The notes beneath the pieces are model-generated. The model saw nothing but the letters and a program-made list of their open reading frames with translations. It was not told the DNA's origin and did no database searches. Below, piece after piece: positions 18,293 to 30,877 of a stretch of 64,000 nucleotides of DNA. Source of the stretch: Rhizobium indicum (GTDB lineage Bacteria > Pseudomonadota > Alphaproteobacteria > Rhizobiales > Rhizobiaceae); assembly GCF_005862305.2 (NCBI RefSeq), contig NZ_CP054021.1:310001-374000 (forward strand), written 5' to 3'. Positions within the stretch are counted from its first letter, which is position 1, and each line of letters starts with the position of its first letter. The translations under genes were made by a program, and so were the position numbers.

Positions 18293-18604
18293 ATGCGCCG
18301 GGCGGTTAAACGGCGGATGAATGGCCCGTTCAAGACCGTTTCAGACAGGATCTGCTTAACTCCGATCATCCAAGCAGCCAATGCCATTCCGGCATCCGGC
18401 GCTCCCCGAAAGACCAGGTCCATGCTGATCGTGCTCGTTGCACTTGCCGTCGTTTCCTCCCTCGCCGCCGAAATGGCCTATGGCTATTTCGCCGATCGAT
18501 ACGAGATGAGCTGGGTGCGGCCGGAGCTTGCCGAGCATGCGGCGATCGTGCGCGCCCAGGGCCGGCTACGCGAAAAACGAGCTTCGAATCTGAATGCCAG
18601 ATGA
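18293..18604 (+). CDS. Small single-pass membrane protein, unknown
   Basis: A 103-residue frame from ATG at 18293 (AAAGGA five bases before). Residues about 44-62 form one membrane segment ([23 protein letters not shown]), followed by a charged tail ([23 protein letters not shown]). A shorter version starting at 18422 with the membrane segment at its N-terminus is also possible. It is divergent from coaD. Function unknown. Confidence 0.5.
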   Translation: MRRAVKRRMNGPFKTVSDRICLTPIIQAANAIPASGAPRKTRSMLIVLVALAVVSSLAAEMAYGYFADRYEMSWVRPELAEHAAIVRAQGRLREKRASNLNAR

Positions 18605-18726
18605 ACGAGACATTCAAGGTCGCTTCAGATCGGCATTGGTAAACACCCGATCAACATCCGGCGGAACCATTTACAGACGGATGCGTTCATTCAACCGATA
18701 CATAGAGCGGCGCGGAAGGATTAAAA

Positions 18727-18882
18727 ATGCCCGGCAAGATTACGATGATTAACGTGCTCTGGATGGTAATGGTCACGGGCATGCTGACCGCAACTGTCGC
18801 TCTCTATGATCAGAAGGTTGATACGTCCAAGGTTTATGGACCCTATGCTTCGGCCCGGACGGCCGTACTGGGCCAGTACTGA
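18727..18882 (+). CDS. Tiny membrane protein, 51 residues
   Basis: The frame reads MPGKITMINVLWMVMVTGM and continues to a TGA at 18880-18882. AAGGA lies eight bases before the ATG. Residues 7-27 are a single methionine-rich membrane segment; the remainder (DQKVDTSKVYGPYASARTAV) is polar. It is below the usual gene-length cutoff and may be missed by annotation. It lies 36 bases before another tiny membrane protein on the same strand. Confidence 0.6.
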   Translation: MPGKITMINVLWMVMVTGMLTATVALYDQKVDTSKVYGPYASARTAVLGQY

Positions 18883-18918
18883 GGGGCGAGAACGCAACTC
18901 CCCAGGAAAGGAATGCCT

Positions 18919-19053
18919 ATGTTCACGATCTTGACAGTGCTCACCGCCCTCATCAGCGTGATGTTCATCGTGTCTGTGGCCTCGACGATTTCAGCGCTCC
19001 GGCGCGAAGGCGAAGAGGTGAAGGCTCTGAACGAAAAACATAGAGCATTCTGA
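18919..19053 (+). CDS. Tiny membrane protein, 44 residues
   Basis: The frame runs from ATG at 18919 (GGAAAGG seven bases before; the ATG at 18913 is too close to it) to TGA at 19051-19053. Residues 2-27 are one hydrophobic helix (FTILTVLTALISVMFIVSV), then a charged tail (RREGEEVKALNEKHRAF). A terminator follows at 19113. It is probably co-transcribed with the 18727 gene. Confidence 0.6.
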   Translation: MFTILTVLTALISVMFIVSVASTISALRREGEEVKALNEKHRAF

Positions 19054-19112
19054 CGTTCCTTTCTCTCCTCTTCCCACCCTTGAGCGGCACCCTTCCGTCG
19101 CCAGGGCCATTC

Positions 19113-19143
19113 AAAGCCGGATGCACCAGCGTCCGGCTTTTTC
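19113..19143 (+). terminator. Rho-independent terminator of the tiny-gene transcript
   Basis: AAAGCCGGA and TCCGGCTTT pair over 9 bases around a 10-base loop, followed by TTCTTT on the plus strand. It closes the 18727-19053 gene pair. Confidence 0.85.
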
Positions 19144-19176
19144 TTTGGGTGTCGTCCTCAACCATCATTCGATCTG

Positions 19177-19206
19177 AAAAGAAAAGGGCGGCTCGAAGCC
19201 GCCCCA
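19177..19206 (-). terminator. Rho-independent terminator of gyrA
   Basis: On the minus strand GGGCGGC and GCCGCCC (19186-19204) close a TTCGA loop and are followed by TTTTCTTTTC. It lies 11 bases after the gyrA stop. Confidence 0.88.
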
Positions 19207-19215
19207 TTCATTTGA

Positions 19216-22053
<2,838 letters not shown>

Positions 22054-22098
22054 AACAGATCACGATCTCTTCTAGAATCACTTGAAGATTTATAGCGG

Positions 22099-22145
22099 AA
22101 AGCCTGTTGCCGCGCCAATTTCACAGCGCGTTTTGAACAGGCTTT
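22099..22145. other. Nested hairpin in the gyrA leader
   Basis: Outer arms AAAGCCTGTT (22099-22108) and AACAGGCTTT (22136-22145) pair over 10 bases, and inner arms CGCGC (22111-22115) and GCGCG (22126-22130) pair within. It starts 46 bases before the gyrA ATG on the minus strand and lies between gyrA and the divergent marC. It could fold in the gyrA leader RNA or be a protein site. Confidence 0.5.
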
Positions 22146-22289
22146 TGCGGCTTAAAGAGGGTAAAACATGCAAGTTGCGCGGCCGGACCGGACAAATCCG
22201 CCGCGAGCCGCCGCGGGATATTTGCCAAATCGAAATCCCCGCTTCACAATCATAAAAACCACGCACCCATATGGGGTTCCGGAGAGCCG

Positions 22290-22937
22290 ATGGCAAGCGC
22301 CGACCAATTGATCAACGCCTTCACGACGCTGCTCGTCACCATCGATCCACCGGGGCTTGCGCCGATCTTTCTGGGGTTGACGACAGGCATGAGCCGAACC
22401 GAGCGCAAGCAGGTGGCGCTACGCGGCTCGGTTATCGCTTTCATCATCCTCGCCGTCTTCGCGCTGTTTGGCGCCGGCGTGCTCGGCGTGCTCGGGATTT
22501 CGATCGGCGCCTTCCGCATCGCCGGCGGGCTGCTGCTGTTCTGGATCGCCTTCGAGATGGTGTTCGAGAGACGGCAGGAGCGCAAGGAGAAGGCGACCGA
22601 GGCGGCGATCACCAAGGATCACATCGAGAATATCGCCGTCTTCCCCCTCGCCTTGCCGCTGATTGCCGGCCCGGGTGCGATCTCGGCGACGATCCTGCTG
22701 GCCGGCACGCTGGCCACCTCGATCGGGAAAGCGCAGCTGATCGGCGTCATTGCCGCCAATCTGCTGCTGACCTTCCTCATGCTGCTCATCGCCGAAAGGC
22801 TGGACCGTTTCCTCGGCGTCACCGGCCGGGCCATCCTGACGCGGCTCCTCGGCGTCATCCTCGCAGCGCTTGCCGCACAATTCGTCGTCGACGGGGCTAA
22901 GTCGGCGTTCAACCTCATCAGCGCGACGCCGCACTGA
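22290..22937 (+). CDS. MarC-family integral membrane protein
   Basis: A 215-residue inner-membrane protein with six hydrophobic helices. The MarC pattern is clear: LLVTIDPPGLAPIFLGLTTGMS at the N-terminus, FRIAGGLLLFWIAFEMVF in the middle and the repeat-like FPLALPLIAGPGAISATILLA after the loop. MarC proteins were once linked to multiple antibiotic resistance but their true role is not settled. It is divergent from gyrA and ends 22 bases before a converging unknown gene. Confidence 0.88.
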   Translation: MASADQLINAFTTLLVTIDPPGLAPIFLGLTTGMSRTERKQVALRGSVIAFIILAVFALFGAGVLGVLGISIGAFRIAGGLLLFWIAFEMVFERRQERKEKATEAAITKDHIENIAVFPLALPLIAGPGAISATILLAGTLATSIGKAQLIGVIAANLLLTFLMLLIAERLDRFLGVTGRAILTRLLGVILAALAAQFVVDGAKSAFNLISATPH

Positions 22938-22959
22938 AAAACCTCGAGCGCCTTTCAAT

Positions 22960-23505
22960 CTAAACTGCGAGAAGTGCGAACGCCTCATCCGGCGTTTCAG
23001 GAACCTGCTCCATAGTCAAAGCGCGCACGATAGCTCTCGTCAACTCGCGAAAAATATCTATCGACGAACCTATGTCCGAATGCGCCATGCGATCAAAGGA
23101 GAGAATTCCAAAACTGGGCAATGCAGCCTCACCAAGATCCTCTATCCCCTTGAACAGCCCCGGCATGTACTCCGCGGCAAATCCGGTAAGCACTTTGTGG
23201 TGACTTGGAGCAAGTGATAGGGACCAACTCTCTCCCTTGGTACGTTCAATCGGGACATTCACCTGCAGATATTGCGTTTTAATGGACTGATCCAGGGTGA
23301 CTGACAGCAAACCATATACCGTCATGCCTCCAACCGGCCGAGCTATTTCCGCAGCCACACTTTTCCGATGAGGAATCCCTTCTCCGCTGACGAAAACTTT
23401 GCTCTCCCACAGATGGCATCGCGTTGAATCCATCGACGGCGGTGCCTCGTCCAACCAAAGTCGGAGGCGCGTACCGGAATCTTTCTTAAAGATGTGGCAG
23501 CTCAT
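22960..23505 (-). CDS. Hypothetical protein, no family recognised
   Basis: A 181-residue soluble protein starting MSCHIFKKDSGTRLRLWLDE, with GGGGAGTT upstream. The first 120 residues look beta-rich (KVFVSGEGIPHRK, VYGLLSVTLDQSIKTQYLQVNVP), the end helical (IDIFRELTRAIVRALTMEQVP). Codon choice is less GC-biased than in neighbours, hinting at an acquired gene. A single-domain sensor or immunity-type protein is possible but unsupported. Confidence 0.6.
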   Translation of the reverse strand: MSCHIFKKDSGTRLRLWLDEAPPSMDSTRCHLWESKVFVSGEGIPHRKSVAAEIARPVGGMTVYGLLSVTLDQSIKTQYLQVNVPIERTKGESWSLSLAPSHHKVLTGFAAEYMPGLFKGIEDLGEAALPSFGILSFDRMAHSDIGSSIDIFRELTRAIVRALTMEQVPETPDEAFALLAV

Positions 23506-23575
23506 TCCGAAATAACTCCCCAAAATGGTGCGAAATCATTCAGGCGGATGTGGTCTGAAGCATCTGCCGCGAAAT

Positions 23576-23615
23576 CAAAGAAAAAGAGCATGACGCCATC
23601 CAAGGCATCATGCTC
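23576..23615 (-). terminator. Rho-independent terminator of ssb
   Basis: GAGCATGA and TCATGCTC (23585-23614) form a stem with an inner GCC/GGC extension; on the minus strand TTTTTCTTTG follows. It lies about 40 bases after the ssb stop. Confidence 0.82.
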
Positions 23616-23651
23616 TCTCACGTCTTTCACAAAGCCCGGAAAGGCTACCGA

Positions 23652-24161
23652 TCAGAACGGGATATCGTCGTCGAGATCCCGCGAGAAGTTGCCGCCGCTG
23701 CCACCGCCGCGGCTCGGCGATGAAGCGGGAGCCGGAGCACCGTAGTCATCGCCATAATCGTTGCCGCCACCGGCACTGCCACGGCCGCCGCTCGCACCCC
23801 CGCCTTCACCGCGACCGTCGAGCATCGTCAGCGTCGAACCGAAACCCTGCAGCACCACTTCCGTGCTGTAGCGGTCCTGGCCCTGCTGGTCCTGCCACTT
23901 GCGGGTCTGCAGCTGGCCTTCAATATAGAGCTTGGCGCCCTTCTTCACATATTGTTCGACGACCTTGCAGAGGCCCTCGTTGAAGACGACGACGGTGTGC
24001 CATTCGGTCTTCTCACGGCGCTCGCCGGAATTGCGGTCGCGCCAGGTCTCCGAGGTCGCGATACGAAGATTGGCGATCGGCCGGCCATCCTGAGTGCGAC
24101 GGATTTCGGGGTCCGCACCGACGTTTCCAATCAGAATTACCTTATTCACACTACCAGCCAT
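23652..24161 (-). CDS. ssb: Single-stranded DNA-binding protein
   Basis: A 169-residue SSB. The OB fold is seen in residues 1-110 ([70 protein letters not shown]). A Gly/Asp-rich linker follows, then the acidic protein-docking tip DLDDDIPF. The ATG at 24161 with GGTGAGAAG upstream matches the usual MAGSVNKV start. It is divergent from uvrA; an SOS box lies between them, so DNA damage should raise its expression. Confidence 0.96.
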   Translation of the reverse strand: MAGSVNKVILIGNVGADPEIRRTQDGRPIANLRIATSETWRDRNSGERREKTEWHTVVVFNEGLCKVVEQYVKKGAKLYIEGQLQTRKWQDQQGQDRYSTEVVLQGFGSTLTMLDGRGEGGGASGGRGSAGGGNDYGDDYGAPAPASSPSRGGGSGGNFSRDLDDDIPF

Positions 24162-24305
24162 ACTTCTCACCCTGCCTGCCGCCCTGCCCGGCGGCGTTTA
24201 ATCGATCGGCGCACCTTAAACCATCACGGACCGCCGATGCGCATGGGCGGCATTTAATCCACATGTTTATCCATCAGAAAGCCGCATGCATTCATCAGGA
24301 ATTTT

Positions 24306-24320
24306 GTTCTTTATTTGTTC
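24306..24320. promoter_or_regulatory. LexA SOS box between ssb and uvrA
   Basis: GTTCTTTATTTGTTC matches exactly the GTTC-N7-GTTC LexA site known from Rhizobium and relatives. It sits 124 bases before uvrA and 145 before ssb, in the shared divergent promoter region. Both genes are classic SOS members. Confidence 0.85.
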
Positions 24321-24443
24321 TAGTTTATCCGTATGATCCTGTCAACAGAATCGAAAACCTTGACCGTAGTGGACATTCAGCCTCGACTCGCCCGTCGGCA
24401 TCACTAAATAAGGGCTGTCATCCAGAAAACCAAAGCAGAGACG

Positions 24444-27365
24444 ATGAGCGAACTGAAGACGATCTCCATCCGCGGCGCGCGCGAGCATAATCTCAAGAGC
24501 ATCGATCTCGATCTGCCGCGTAACAAGCTGATCGTCATGACCGGGCTTTCGGGTTCCGGCAAATCCTCGCTCGCCTTCGACACGATCTATGCCGAGGGCC
24601 AGCGGCGCTATGTCGAGAGCCTGTCGGCCTATGCCCGGCAATTCCTCGAAATGATGCAGAAGCCAGATGTCGACCAGATCGACGGGCTGTCGCCGGCAAT
24701 CTCGATCGAGCAGAAGACGACCTCGCGCAATCCGCGCTCGACGGTCGGCACCGTTACCGAGATCTACGACTACATGCGCCTGCTCTTTGCCCGCGTCGGC
24801 GTTCCCTATTCGCCGGCGACCGGCCTGCCGATCGAAAGCCAGACCGTCAGCCAGATGGTCGACCGCATCCTGGATTTCGGCGAGGGCACCCGTCTTTATA
24901 TCCTTGCGCCGCTCGTGCGCGGGCGCAAGGGCGAATACAAGAAGGAACTGGCGGAGCTGATGAAGAAGGGCTTCCAGCGCGTCAAGGTCGACGGGCAGTT
25001 CTACGAGATCGCCGAGGCGCCGGTGCTCGACAAGAAATACAAGCACGACATCGACGTGGTGGTCGACCGCATCGTCGTGCGCTCGGATGTCTCCGCGCGC
25101 CTGGCGGACAGTCTGGAGACCTGCCTGAAGCTTGCCGACGGGCTGGCGGTCGCCGAATTCGCCGACAAGCCGCTGCCGCCGGAAGAGACGTCGGCCGGCG
25201 GCTCGGCCAACAAGTCGCTGAACGAGACGCATGAACGCGTGCTGTTTTCGGAGAAGTTTGCCTGCCCGGTCTCCGGCTTCACCATTCCGGAGATCGAACC
25301 CAGGCTCTTCTCCTTCAACAATCCCTTCGGCGCCTGCCCGACCTGCGATGGCCTCGGTGCTCAGCAGAAGATCGATCCGGATCTGATCGTGCCCGAGCCC
25401 GAGCGGACGCTGCGCGACGGGGCGATCGCGCCCTGGGCCAAGTCGACCTCGCCCTATTACAATCAGACGCTGGAAGCGCTCGGCAAACATTACGGCTTCA
25501 AGCTCGGTACCCGCTGGAACGATCTTTCCGACGAGGCCAAGGACGTCATCCTCAACGGCACCAACGATAAGATCGAATTCCACTATGCCGACGGCGCCCG
25601 CTCCTACACGACGCAGAAGAATTTCGAAGGCATCATCACCAATCTCGAGCGCCGCTGGAAAGAGACCGATTCCGCCTGGGCGCGCGAGGATATCGAGCGC
25701 TTCATGTCGGCCGCCCCCTGCCCTTCCTGCAACGGCTTCCGCCTGAAGCCCGAGGCCTTGGCGGTGAAGATCGACACTCTGCATATCGGCGAAGTGACCG
25801 GTATGTCGATCCGCGTCGCCCGCGACTGGTTCGAGACGCTGCCGGCAAGCTTCAATGCCAAGCAGAACGAGATCGCCGTGCGCATCCTCAAGGAAATCCG
25901 CGACCGGCTGCGCTTCCTCAACGATGTCGGCCTGGAATATCTCAGCCTGTCGCGCAATTCCGGCACCTTGTCGGGCGGCGAAAGCCAGCGCATCCGGCTT
26001 GCCTCGCAGATCGGCTCGGGGCTGACCGGCGTGCTCTACGTGCTCGATGAGCCGTCGATCGGCCTGCATCAGCGCGACAATGCCCGGCTGCTCGACACGC
26101 TGAAGCACCTGCGCGACATCGGCAACACCGTCATCGTCGTCGAACATGACGAGGATGCGATCATGACGGCCGACGACGTCGTCGATATCGGCCCGGCGGC
26201 CGGCATTCACGGCGGCCAGGTCATCGCCCATGGTACGCCGCAGGACATCATGGCCAATCCGAAGTCACTGACCGGCAAATATCTCTCCGGCGAACTCGGC
26301 GTTCCCGTTCCCGACGAACGTCGCAAGCCAAAGAAGGGCCGCGAGATCAAAGTGGTCGGCGCGCGCGGCAACAATCTGAAGAACGTCACGGCGTCGATTC
26401 CGCTCGGCGTGTTCACAGCGGTGACCGGCGTTTCCGGCGGCGGCAAATCCACCTTCCTGATCGAGACGCTCTATAAATCGGCAGCACGCCGCGTCATGGG
26501 CGCGCGTGAAAACCCGGCCGATCACGACCGCATCGACGGCTTCGAGCATATCGACAAGGTGATCGACATCGATCAATCGCCGATCGGCCGCACGCCGCGC
26601 TCGAACCCGGCAACTTATACCGGCGCCTTCACGCCGATCCGCGACTGGTTCGCCGGCCTGCCGGAGGCCAAGGCACGCGGCTACCAGCCGGGCCGTTTCT
26701 CCTTCAACGTCAAGGGCGGACGCTGCGAGGCCTGCCAGGGCGACGGCGTCATCAAGATCGAGATGCACTTCCTGCCTGATGTCTACGTCACCTGCGACGT
26801 CTGCCACGGCAAGCGCTACAATCGCGAGACACTCAACGTCACCTTCAAACAGAGGTCGATCGCCGACGTGCTCGACATGACGGTGGAGGAAGGCGTCGAT
26901 TTCTTCGCGGCGGTGCCTGCGGTGCGCGACAAGCTGCAAGCGCTGAAGGATGTCGGTCTCGGCTACATCAAGGTCGGCCAGCAGGCCAATACGCTCTCCG
27001 GCGGCGAGGCCCAACGCGTCAAGCTTGCCAAGGAGCTGTCGAAACGCTCGACGGGACGTACGCTCTACATTCTCGACGAACCGACGACCGGTCTGCATTT
27101 CCACGACGTCGCCAAGCTGCTCGAAATGCTGCACGAACTGGTCAACCAGGGTAACTCGGTGGTGGTGATCGAACACAATCTCGAAGTCATCAAGACGGCC
27201 GATTGGGTGCTCGATTTCGGCCCCGAAGGCGGCGACGGCGGCGGCGAGATCGTCGCGACCGGCACGCCCGAAGCGATCGTCAAGGAGAAGCGGTCCTATA
27301 CCGGACACTTCCTGAAGGAATTGCTGGAACGGCGGCCGGCGAAGAAGGCGGTTGCGGCGGAATGA
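24444..27365 (+). CDS. uvrA: UvrABC excinuclease subunit A
   Basis: A 973-residue damage-recognition ATPase of nucleotide excision repair. Two ABC modules are complete: Walker [13 protein letters not shown] (about residue 33) with signature [18 protein letters not shown] and Walker [11 protein letters not shown]; and [16 protein letters not shown] with [15 protein letters not shown] and [10 protein letters not shown]. Two zinc fingers are visible, CPTCDG/CPSCNG and CEACQG/CDVCHG. The C-terminal tail is [11 protein letters not shown]. Its last codons overlap the GNAT start by ATGA. An SOS box lies upstream. Confidence 0.97.
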   Translation: MSELKTISIRGAREHNLKSIDLDLPRNKLIVMTGLSGSGKSSLAFDTIYAEGQRRYVESLSAYARQFLEMMQKPDVDQIDGLSPAISIEQKTTSRNPRSTVGTVTEIYDYMRLLFARVGVPYSPATGLPIESQTVSQMVDRILDFGEGTRLYILAPLVRGRKGEYKKELAELMKKGFQRVKVDGQFYEIAEAPVLDKKYKHDIDVVVDRIVVRSDVSARLADSLETCLKLADGLAVAEFADKPLPPEETSAGGSANKSLNETHERVLFSEKFACPVSGFTIPEIEPRLFSFNNPFGACPTCDGLGAQQKIDPDLIVPEPERTLRDGAIAPWAKSTSPYYNQTLEALGKHYGFKLGTRWNDLSDEAKDVILNGTNDKIEFHYADGARSYTTQKNFEGIITNLERRWKETDSAWAREDIERFMSAAPCPSCNGFRLKPEALAVKIDTLHIGEVTGMSIRVARDWFETLPASFNAKQNEIAVRILKEIRDRLRFLNDVGLEYLSLSRNSGTLSGGESQRIRLASQIGSGLTGVLYVLDEPSIGLHQRDNARLLDTLKHLRDIGNTVIVVEHDEDAIMTADDVVDIGPAAGIHGGQVIAHGTPQDIMANPKSLTGKYLSGELGVPVPDERRKPKKGREIKVVGARGNNLKNVTASIPLGVFTAVTGVSGGGKSTFLIETLYKSAARRVMGARENPADHDRIDGFEHIDKVIDIDQSPIGRTPRSNPATYTGAFTPIRDWFAGLPEAKARGYQPGRFSFNVKGGRCEACQGDGVIKIEMHFLPDVYVTCDVCHGKRYNRETLNVTFKQRSIADVLDMTVEEGVDFFAAVPAVRDKLQALKDVGLGYIKVGQQANTLSGGEAQRVKLAKELSKRSTGRTLYILDEPTTGLHFHDVAKLLEMLHELVNQGNSVVVIEHNLEVIKTADWVLDFGPEGGDGGGEIVATGTPEAIVKEKRSYTGHFLKELLERRPAKKAVAAE

Positions 27366-27823
27366 CGATGAGACCAGCGTCGCCCGATGATCTGGAAACG
27401 ATCGCGACGCTGACGTCAGCCGCCTATCGGCCCTATAGCGAGCTGTTCGGCGCTCCGCCGATCCCGGTGACGGAGGATTACACGCCGCGGATCGAACGCG
27501 GCGAGGTCTGGCTGTGCGAGATCGGCGGGCAAACGGCCGGCCTGGTGGTCGTCGAGCAGCACGCCGATCACCTCATGCTGTTCAGCATCGCGGTCTCGCC
27601 GGCCTTTCAGGGTGCCGGGCATGGGCTGGCGATGCTGCGCTGGCTGGAGGGCAAGGCGCGGGAATGGGCCGTGCCGGAGATCCGGCTCTACACCAATGCG
27701 CGGATGGAGCGGAACATCGCGCTCTACAGCGCCTTCGGTTTTCGGGAAACGGGTCGCCGGCCGAACCCTTATCGGTCAGGATGGACACTCGTCGACATGA
27801 CCAAAGAGATCAATGCGGCCTGA
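27362..27823 (+). CDS. GNAT-family N-acetyltransferase
   Basis: A 153-residue acetyltransferase: [20 protein letters not shown] at the N-terminus, [29 protein letters not shown] with the acetyl-CoA loop (QGAGHG), and [24 protein letters not shown] as the closing motif. The start overlaps the uvrA stop by four bases, so it is probably translated from the uvrA mRNA. The acceptor substrate cannot be told. Confidence 0.88.
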   Translation: MTMRPASPDDLETIATLTSAAYRPYSELFGAPPIPVTEDYTPRIERGEVWLCEIGGQTAGLVVVEQHADHLMLFSIAVSPAFQGAGHGLAMLRWLEGKAREWAVPEIRLYTNARMERNIALYSAFGFRETGRRPNPYRSGWTLVDMTKEINAA

Positions 27824-27847
27824 GCGGCTGCGAATGGGGAGGACGAC

Positions 27848-28654
27848 ATGACGAAATCCGGCACTATCCGCACCGGCATCGGCGGCTGGACCTTCGAGCC
27901 CTGGCGCGGGCATTTCTTTCCCGGTGACCTGAAGCAGAAGGACGAGCTGAACTATGCCAGCCGCCAGCTGAAGGTGATCGAGGTCAACGGCACCTATTAC
28001 AGCACGCAGAAGCCCGCGGTCTTCGCCAAATGGGCGGCTGACGTGCCCGACGGTTTCATCTTTTCGCTGAAGGCGACACGTTTCGTCACCAATCGGCGGG
28101 TGCTTGCCGAAGCCGGTGAATCGATGGAGCGGTTCCTATCATCGGGCATCAGCGAACTCGGCGATCATCTCGGGCCGCTGCTGTGGCAGTTCGCACCGAC
28201 GAAGAGGTTCGATTCGGATGATTTCGAAGCCTTCCTGAAGCTGCTGCCGGCAAAACAGGATGGGTTGGCGCTCCGCCACGTGGTCGAGGTGCGGCACGAT
28301 TCCTTCAAGGTGCCGGAGTTCGTGGCGCTGCTTTCGAAATACGGCGTGGCTCCGGTCTGCGCTGAACATTTCGAATATCCGATGATCGCCGACGTGACGG
28401 CCGATTTCGTCTATGCGCGGCTGCAGAAGGGCTCGGACGATATTCCGACCTGCTACCCGGAAAAGGACCTGAGGGCCTGGGCAAACCGGCTGGAGACATG
28501 GGCCGAGGGCAAGGTTCCTGATGACCTGCCGCTGATCGATGGAGATCGCAAGGTAAAGACCGAGCCGCGCGACGTCTTCGCCTTCATGATCCATGAGGGC
28601 AAGGTCAATGCGCCGCACGGGGCGATCGCCCTGCAGCAGGCGCTGGCGAAATAG
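27848..28654 (+). CDS. DUF72 family protein
   Basis: A 268-residue protein of the DUF72 (YecE-like) TIM-barrel family: IGGWTFEPWRGHFFP at the N-terminus, YASRQLKVIEVNGTYYSTQKP, FIFSLKATRFVTNRR and LLWQFAPTKRFD are conserved blocks. Biochemical role not established for the family. GGGAGGACGAC precedes the ATG. It is 24 bases after the GNAT gene and may belong to the same transcript. Confidence 0.88.
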   Translation: MTKSGTIRTGIGGWTFEPWRGHFFPGDLKQKDELNYASRQLKVIEVNGTYYSTQKPAVFAKWAADVPDGFIFSLKATRFVTNRRVLAEAGESMERFLSSGISELGDHLGPLLWQFAPTKRFDSDDFEAFLKLLPAKQDGLALRHVVEVRHDSFKVPEFVALLSKYGVAPVCAEHFEYPMIADVTADFVYARLQKGSDDIPTCYPEKDLRAWANRLETWAEGKVPDDLPLIDGDRKVKTEPRDVFAFMIHEGKVNAPHGAIALQQALAK

Positions 28655-28756
28655 GCCGGGCTGGATAGTCACAAAAGGATCGTAACATTGTGGGTATCAC
28701 ATCGTCAGTCACGCATTCCATGAGGGCATCATGATCGTGGCAACCTGGGAGCCCGC

Positions 28757-29722
28757 ATGAGCGTTGCCGCATCCTATCTCTATCGCAACGGACGGCGGGT
28801 CGAAGCCGTACCTTTCGAGGCGGCCTCCATTCCGGCGACGGACAACGAATTCATCTGGATCGGGCTGCACAAGCCTAGCCGGGACGAGCTCCTGCTGCTG
28901 CAAGGCCGTTTTGGCCTTCACGAACTCTCGATCGCCGATGCGCTCAGCTCTCTGCAGATGCCGAAGCTCAGCGTTTATGACGACCAGCTGTTCGTGATCG
29001 CAAAGACGGCACAGCTCGAGGGGGACCATATCACCTACGGGGAAACCGCAATTTTCGTCGGCAAGCGCTATATCATCACCGTCCGCAATGGGTCTGAGCG
29101 CGGGCACGGAGAGCTGCGCGGCCGGCTAGAGACATCGCCGCAGACGCTCTGCCATGGCACCGACTACATTCTGCATGCCATTCTCGATTTCATTATCGAC
29201 GGCTATCTTCCCATCGTGCGCACAATCGAGGATTCCGTTCTCGAGATGGAACGAAAAATGCTCGATGCGTTTCTCGACCGCAACCAGATCGCCCGCATTT
29301 TCAAGTTGCGCCGGGAAGTCATTCTGTTTCAGCGGGTGCTGGATGCGATGCTGGACCTTTGCGGCAAGCTCTACCATCTCGACCTGCCGTCGCTTGACAA
29401 GGAAGCGAAGCCCTATTTCCGCGATGCGCTTCAGCACATGCACCGTGTCGAGACGATGGTTGCAAGCTTGCGCGACGTGATCACATCGGTTTTCGAAGCG
29501 AGCAATCTGATTGAACAGCAAAGACAGGGCACAATCACAAGGCAGCTGGCGGCCTGGGCTGCCATTCTCGCCGTTCCGACGGCGATCGCCGGCATTTACG
29601 GCATGAATTTCGACAATATGCCCGAGCTGAAAACCAGCTACGGCTATTTTGTCGTTTTGGCAGTCATCGCTGTCATGTGCATCGCACTTTTCATCCGTTT
29701 CAAGCGCGCCCGCTGGATATGA
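28757..29722 (+). CDS. corA: CorA-family divalent cation transporter
   Basis: A 321-residue member of the CorA/ZntB family. A soluble N-terminal domain with the funnel helix (FLDRNQIARIFKLRREVILFQRVLDAML) leads to two C-terminal membrane helices; the pore motif GMN is in IAGIYGMNFDNMPEL near residue 290. The protein ends IRFKRARWI. It should carry Mg2+ or other divalent ions passively across the inner membrane; the exact ion is open. It stands alone with its own promoter region of about 100 bases. Confidence 0.9.
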   Translation: MSVAASYLYRNGRRVEAVPFEAASIPATDNEFIWIGLHKPSRDELLLLQGRFGLHELSIADALSSLQMPKLSVYDDQLFVIAKTAQLEGDHITYGETAIFVGKRYIITVRNGSERGHGELRGRLETSPQTLCHGTDYILHAILDFIIDGYLPIVRTIEDSVLEMERKMLDAFLDRNQIARIFKLRREVILFQRVLDAMLDLCGKLYHLDLPSLDKEAKPYFRDALQHMHRVETMVASLRDVITSVFEASNLIEQQRQGTITRQLAAWAAILAVPTAIAGIYGMNFDNMPELKTSYGYFVVLAVIAVMCIALFIRFKRARWI

Positions 29723-29743
29723 CGCCTTGCTCGTCGATGGGCC

Positions 29744-30763
29744 TCATTTCTTCCCGTCCGCCAACGCCTCTTTCCGGCGGCGCGGCAGGAACGATTTGAG
29801 GTACCGCCATATCGGCGAGACAGCGTAGCCTGCGACCGGGATTGCGATCAAGCCGGCGACGATACCGACGATGCCCGCTCCTGCGGCCTCGACGATCCAG
29901 CGCAGCACGGATGCCAGAACGGGAATAGCATGCGCCGTCGCCTCGCCGGCATCATGGATCAGATGCGCAGGGCCGCCGATACCATAGGCTTCGAGGCCAT
30001 GAACGATGATGCCGCCGCCGACCCAGATCATGGCGGCCGTTCCGACAATGCCGAGCACTTTCAGAAAATAAGGCATGCCTGTGACAAGCCCCTTTCCGAT
30101 CGCACGCGAGAAGGCGCCCATCGCAGATGCCGTCCGCACACGTGCCAGCATCAGACCGAGATCATCAGCCTTCACGATAAGCGCCACGCCGCCATAGACC
30201 AAGACCGTGATGCCCAATCCAACAACGGCTAGGATGAGGGCCTGCGTGAACATGCTGCCAGACGGCACTGCGGCGAGCGTAATCGCCATGATTTCGGCCG
30301 ACAGGATGAAATCCGTCTTGATGGCACCGGCGACCTTTTGGTCTTCTACCGATTTGGCATCGAGGCTTGTCGTCTCAAGTGCCGTTTCATGGGCGTGAGC
30401 TGCATGCGGCAGCACCAGTGCGTAGACTTTTTCCACACCCTCGTAGCAGAGATAAAGTCCGCCGATCATCAGCAGCGGTGTGATCGCCTGCGGTGCGACA
30501 AGGCTCAGGATCAGCGCCGCGGGAAGCAGGATCAGAAGCTTGTTCTTCAGCGAGCCGAGCGCGATCTTGCCGATGATCGGCAATTCGCGCGCTGCCGAAA
30601 ATCCGGTGACGTAGCGGGGTGTGACTGCCGCATCATCAATGACGACGCCGGCCGCTTTCGCGCCTGCCTTGGCAGCCTGGCCGGCAATATCGTCGAGCGA
30701 CGCCGCAGCCACCTTGGCCAAAGCCGCGATATCATCAAGAAGGGCGATCAGGCCAACACTCAT
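29744..30763 (-). CDS. DUF808 (YedI-like) membrane protein
   Basis: A 339-residue inner-membrane protein matching the DUF808 family: GLIALLDDIAALAKVAAASLDDIAGQAAKAGAKAAGVVIDDAAVTPRYV is highly conserved there, followed by several helices (LLILLPAALILSLVAP, LILAVVGLGITVLVYGGVALIV). GGAGG is eight bases before the ATG. Function not established. It is co-oriented with the phosphate genes but separated from them by a terminator. Confidence 0.88.
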   Translation of the reverse strand: MSVGLIALLDDIAALAKVAAASLDDIAGQAAKAGAKAAGVVIDDAAVTPRYVTGFSAARELPIIGKIALGSLKNKLLILLPAALILSLVAPQAITPLLMIGGLYLCYEGVEKVYALVLPHAAHAHETALETTSLDAKSVEDQKVAGAIKTDFILSAEIMAITLAAVPSGSMFTQALILAVVGLGITVLVYGGVALIVKADDLGLMLARVRTASAMGAFSRAIGKGLVTGMPYFLKVLGIVGTAAMIWVGGGIIVHGLEAYGIGGPAHLIHDAGEATAHAIPVLASVLRWIVEAAGAGIVGIVAGLIAIPVAGYAVSPIWRYLKSFLPRRRKEALADGKK

Positions 30764-30817
30764 TCGAGCCTCCGTCGGGAAGACAGACTTACGCAGTGAA
30801 AAACGGAAAACCAGTCA

Positions 30818-30853
30818 ACGAAACGTGGCATCCTCCGGCGGGAAGATGCCACG
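30818..30853 (-). terminator. Terminator after the Na/Pi cotransporter gene
   Basis: CGTGGCATC and GATGCCACG (30824-30853) pair over 9 bases, with an inner TCC/GGA extension; on the minus strand TTTCGTT follows. It closes the transcript of the gene at 30878. Confidence 0.65.
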
Positions 30854-30877
30854 CAAGGATCGCGACGACAATGGCCG

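Noticed and set aside
24342..26231. 629-codon minus-strand frame across uvrA
   Set aside because: Antisense shadow of the UvrA gene; no recognised domains.
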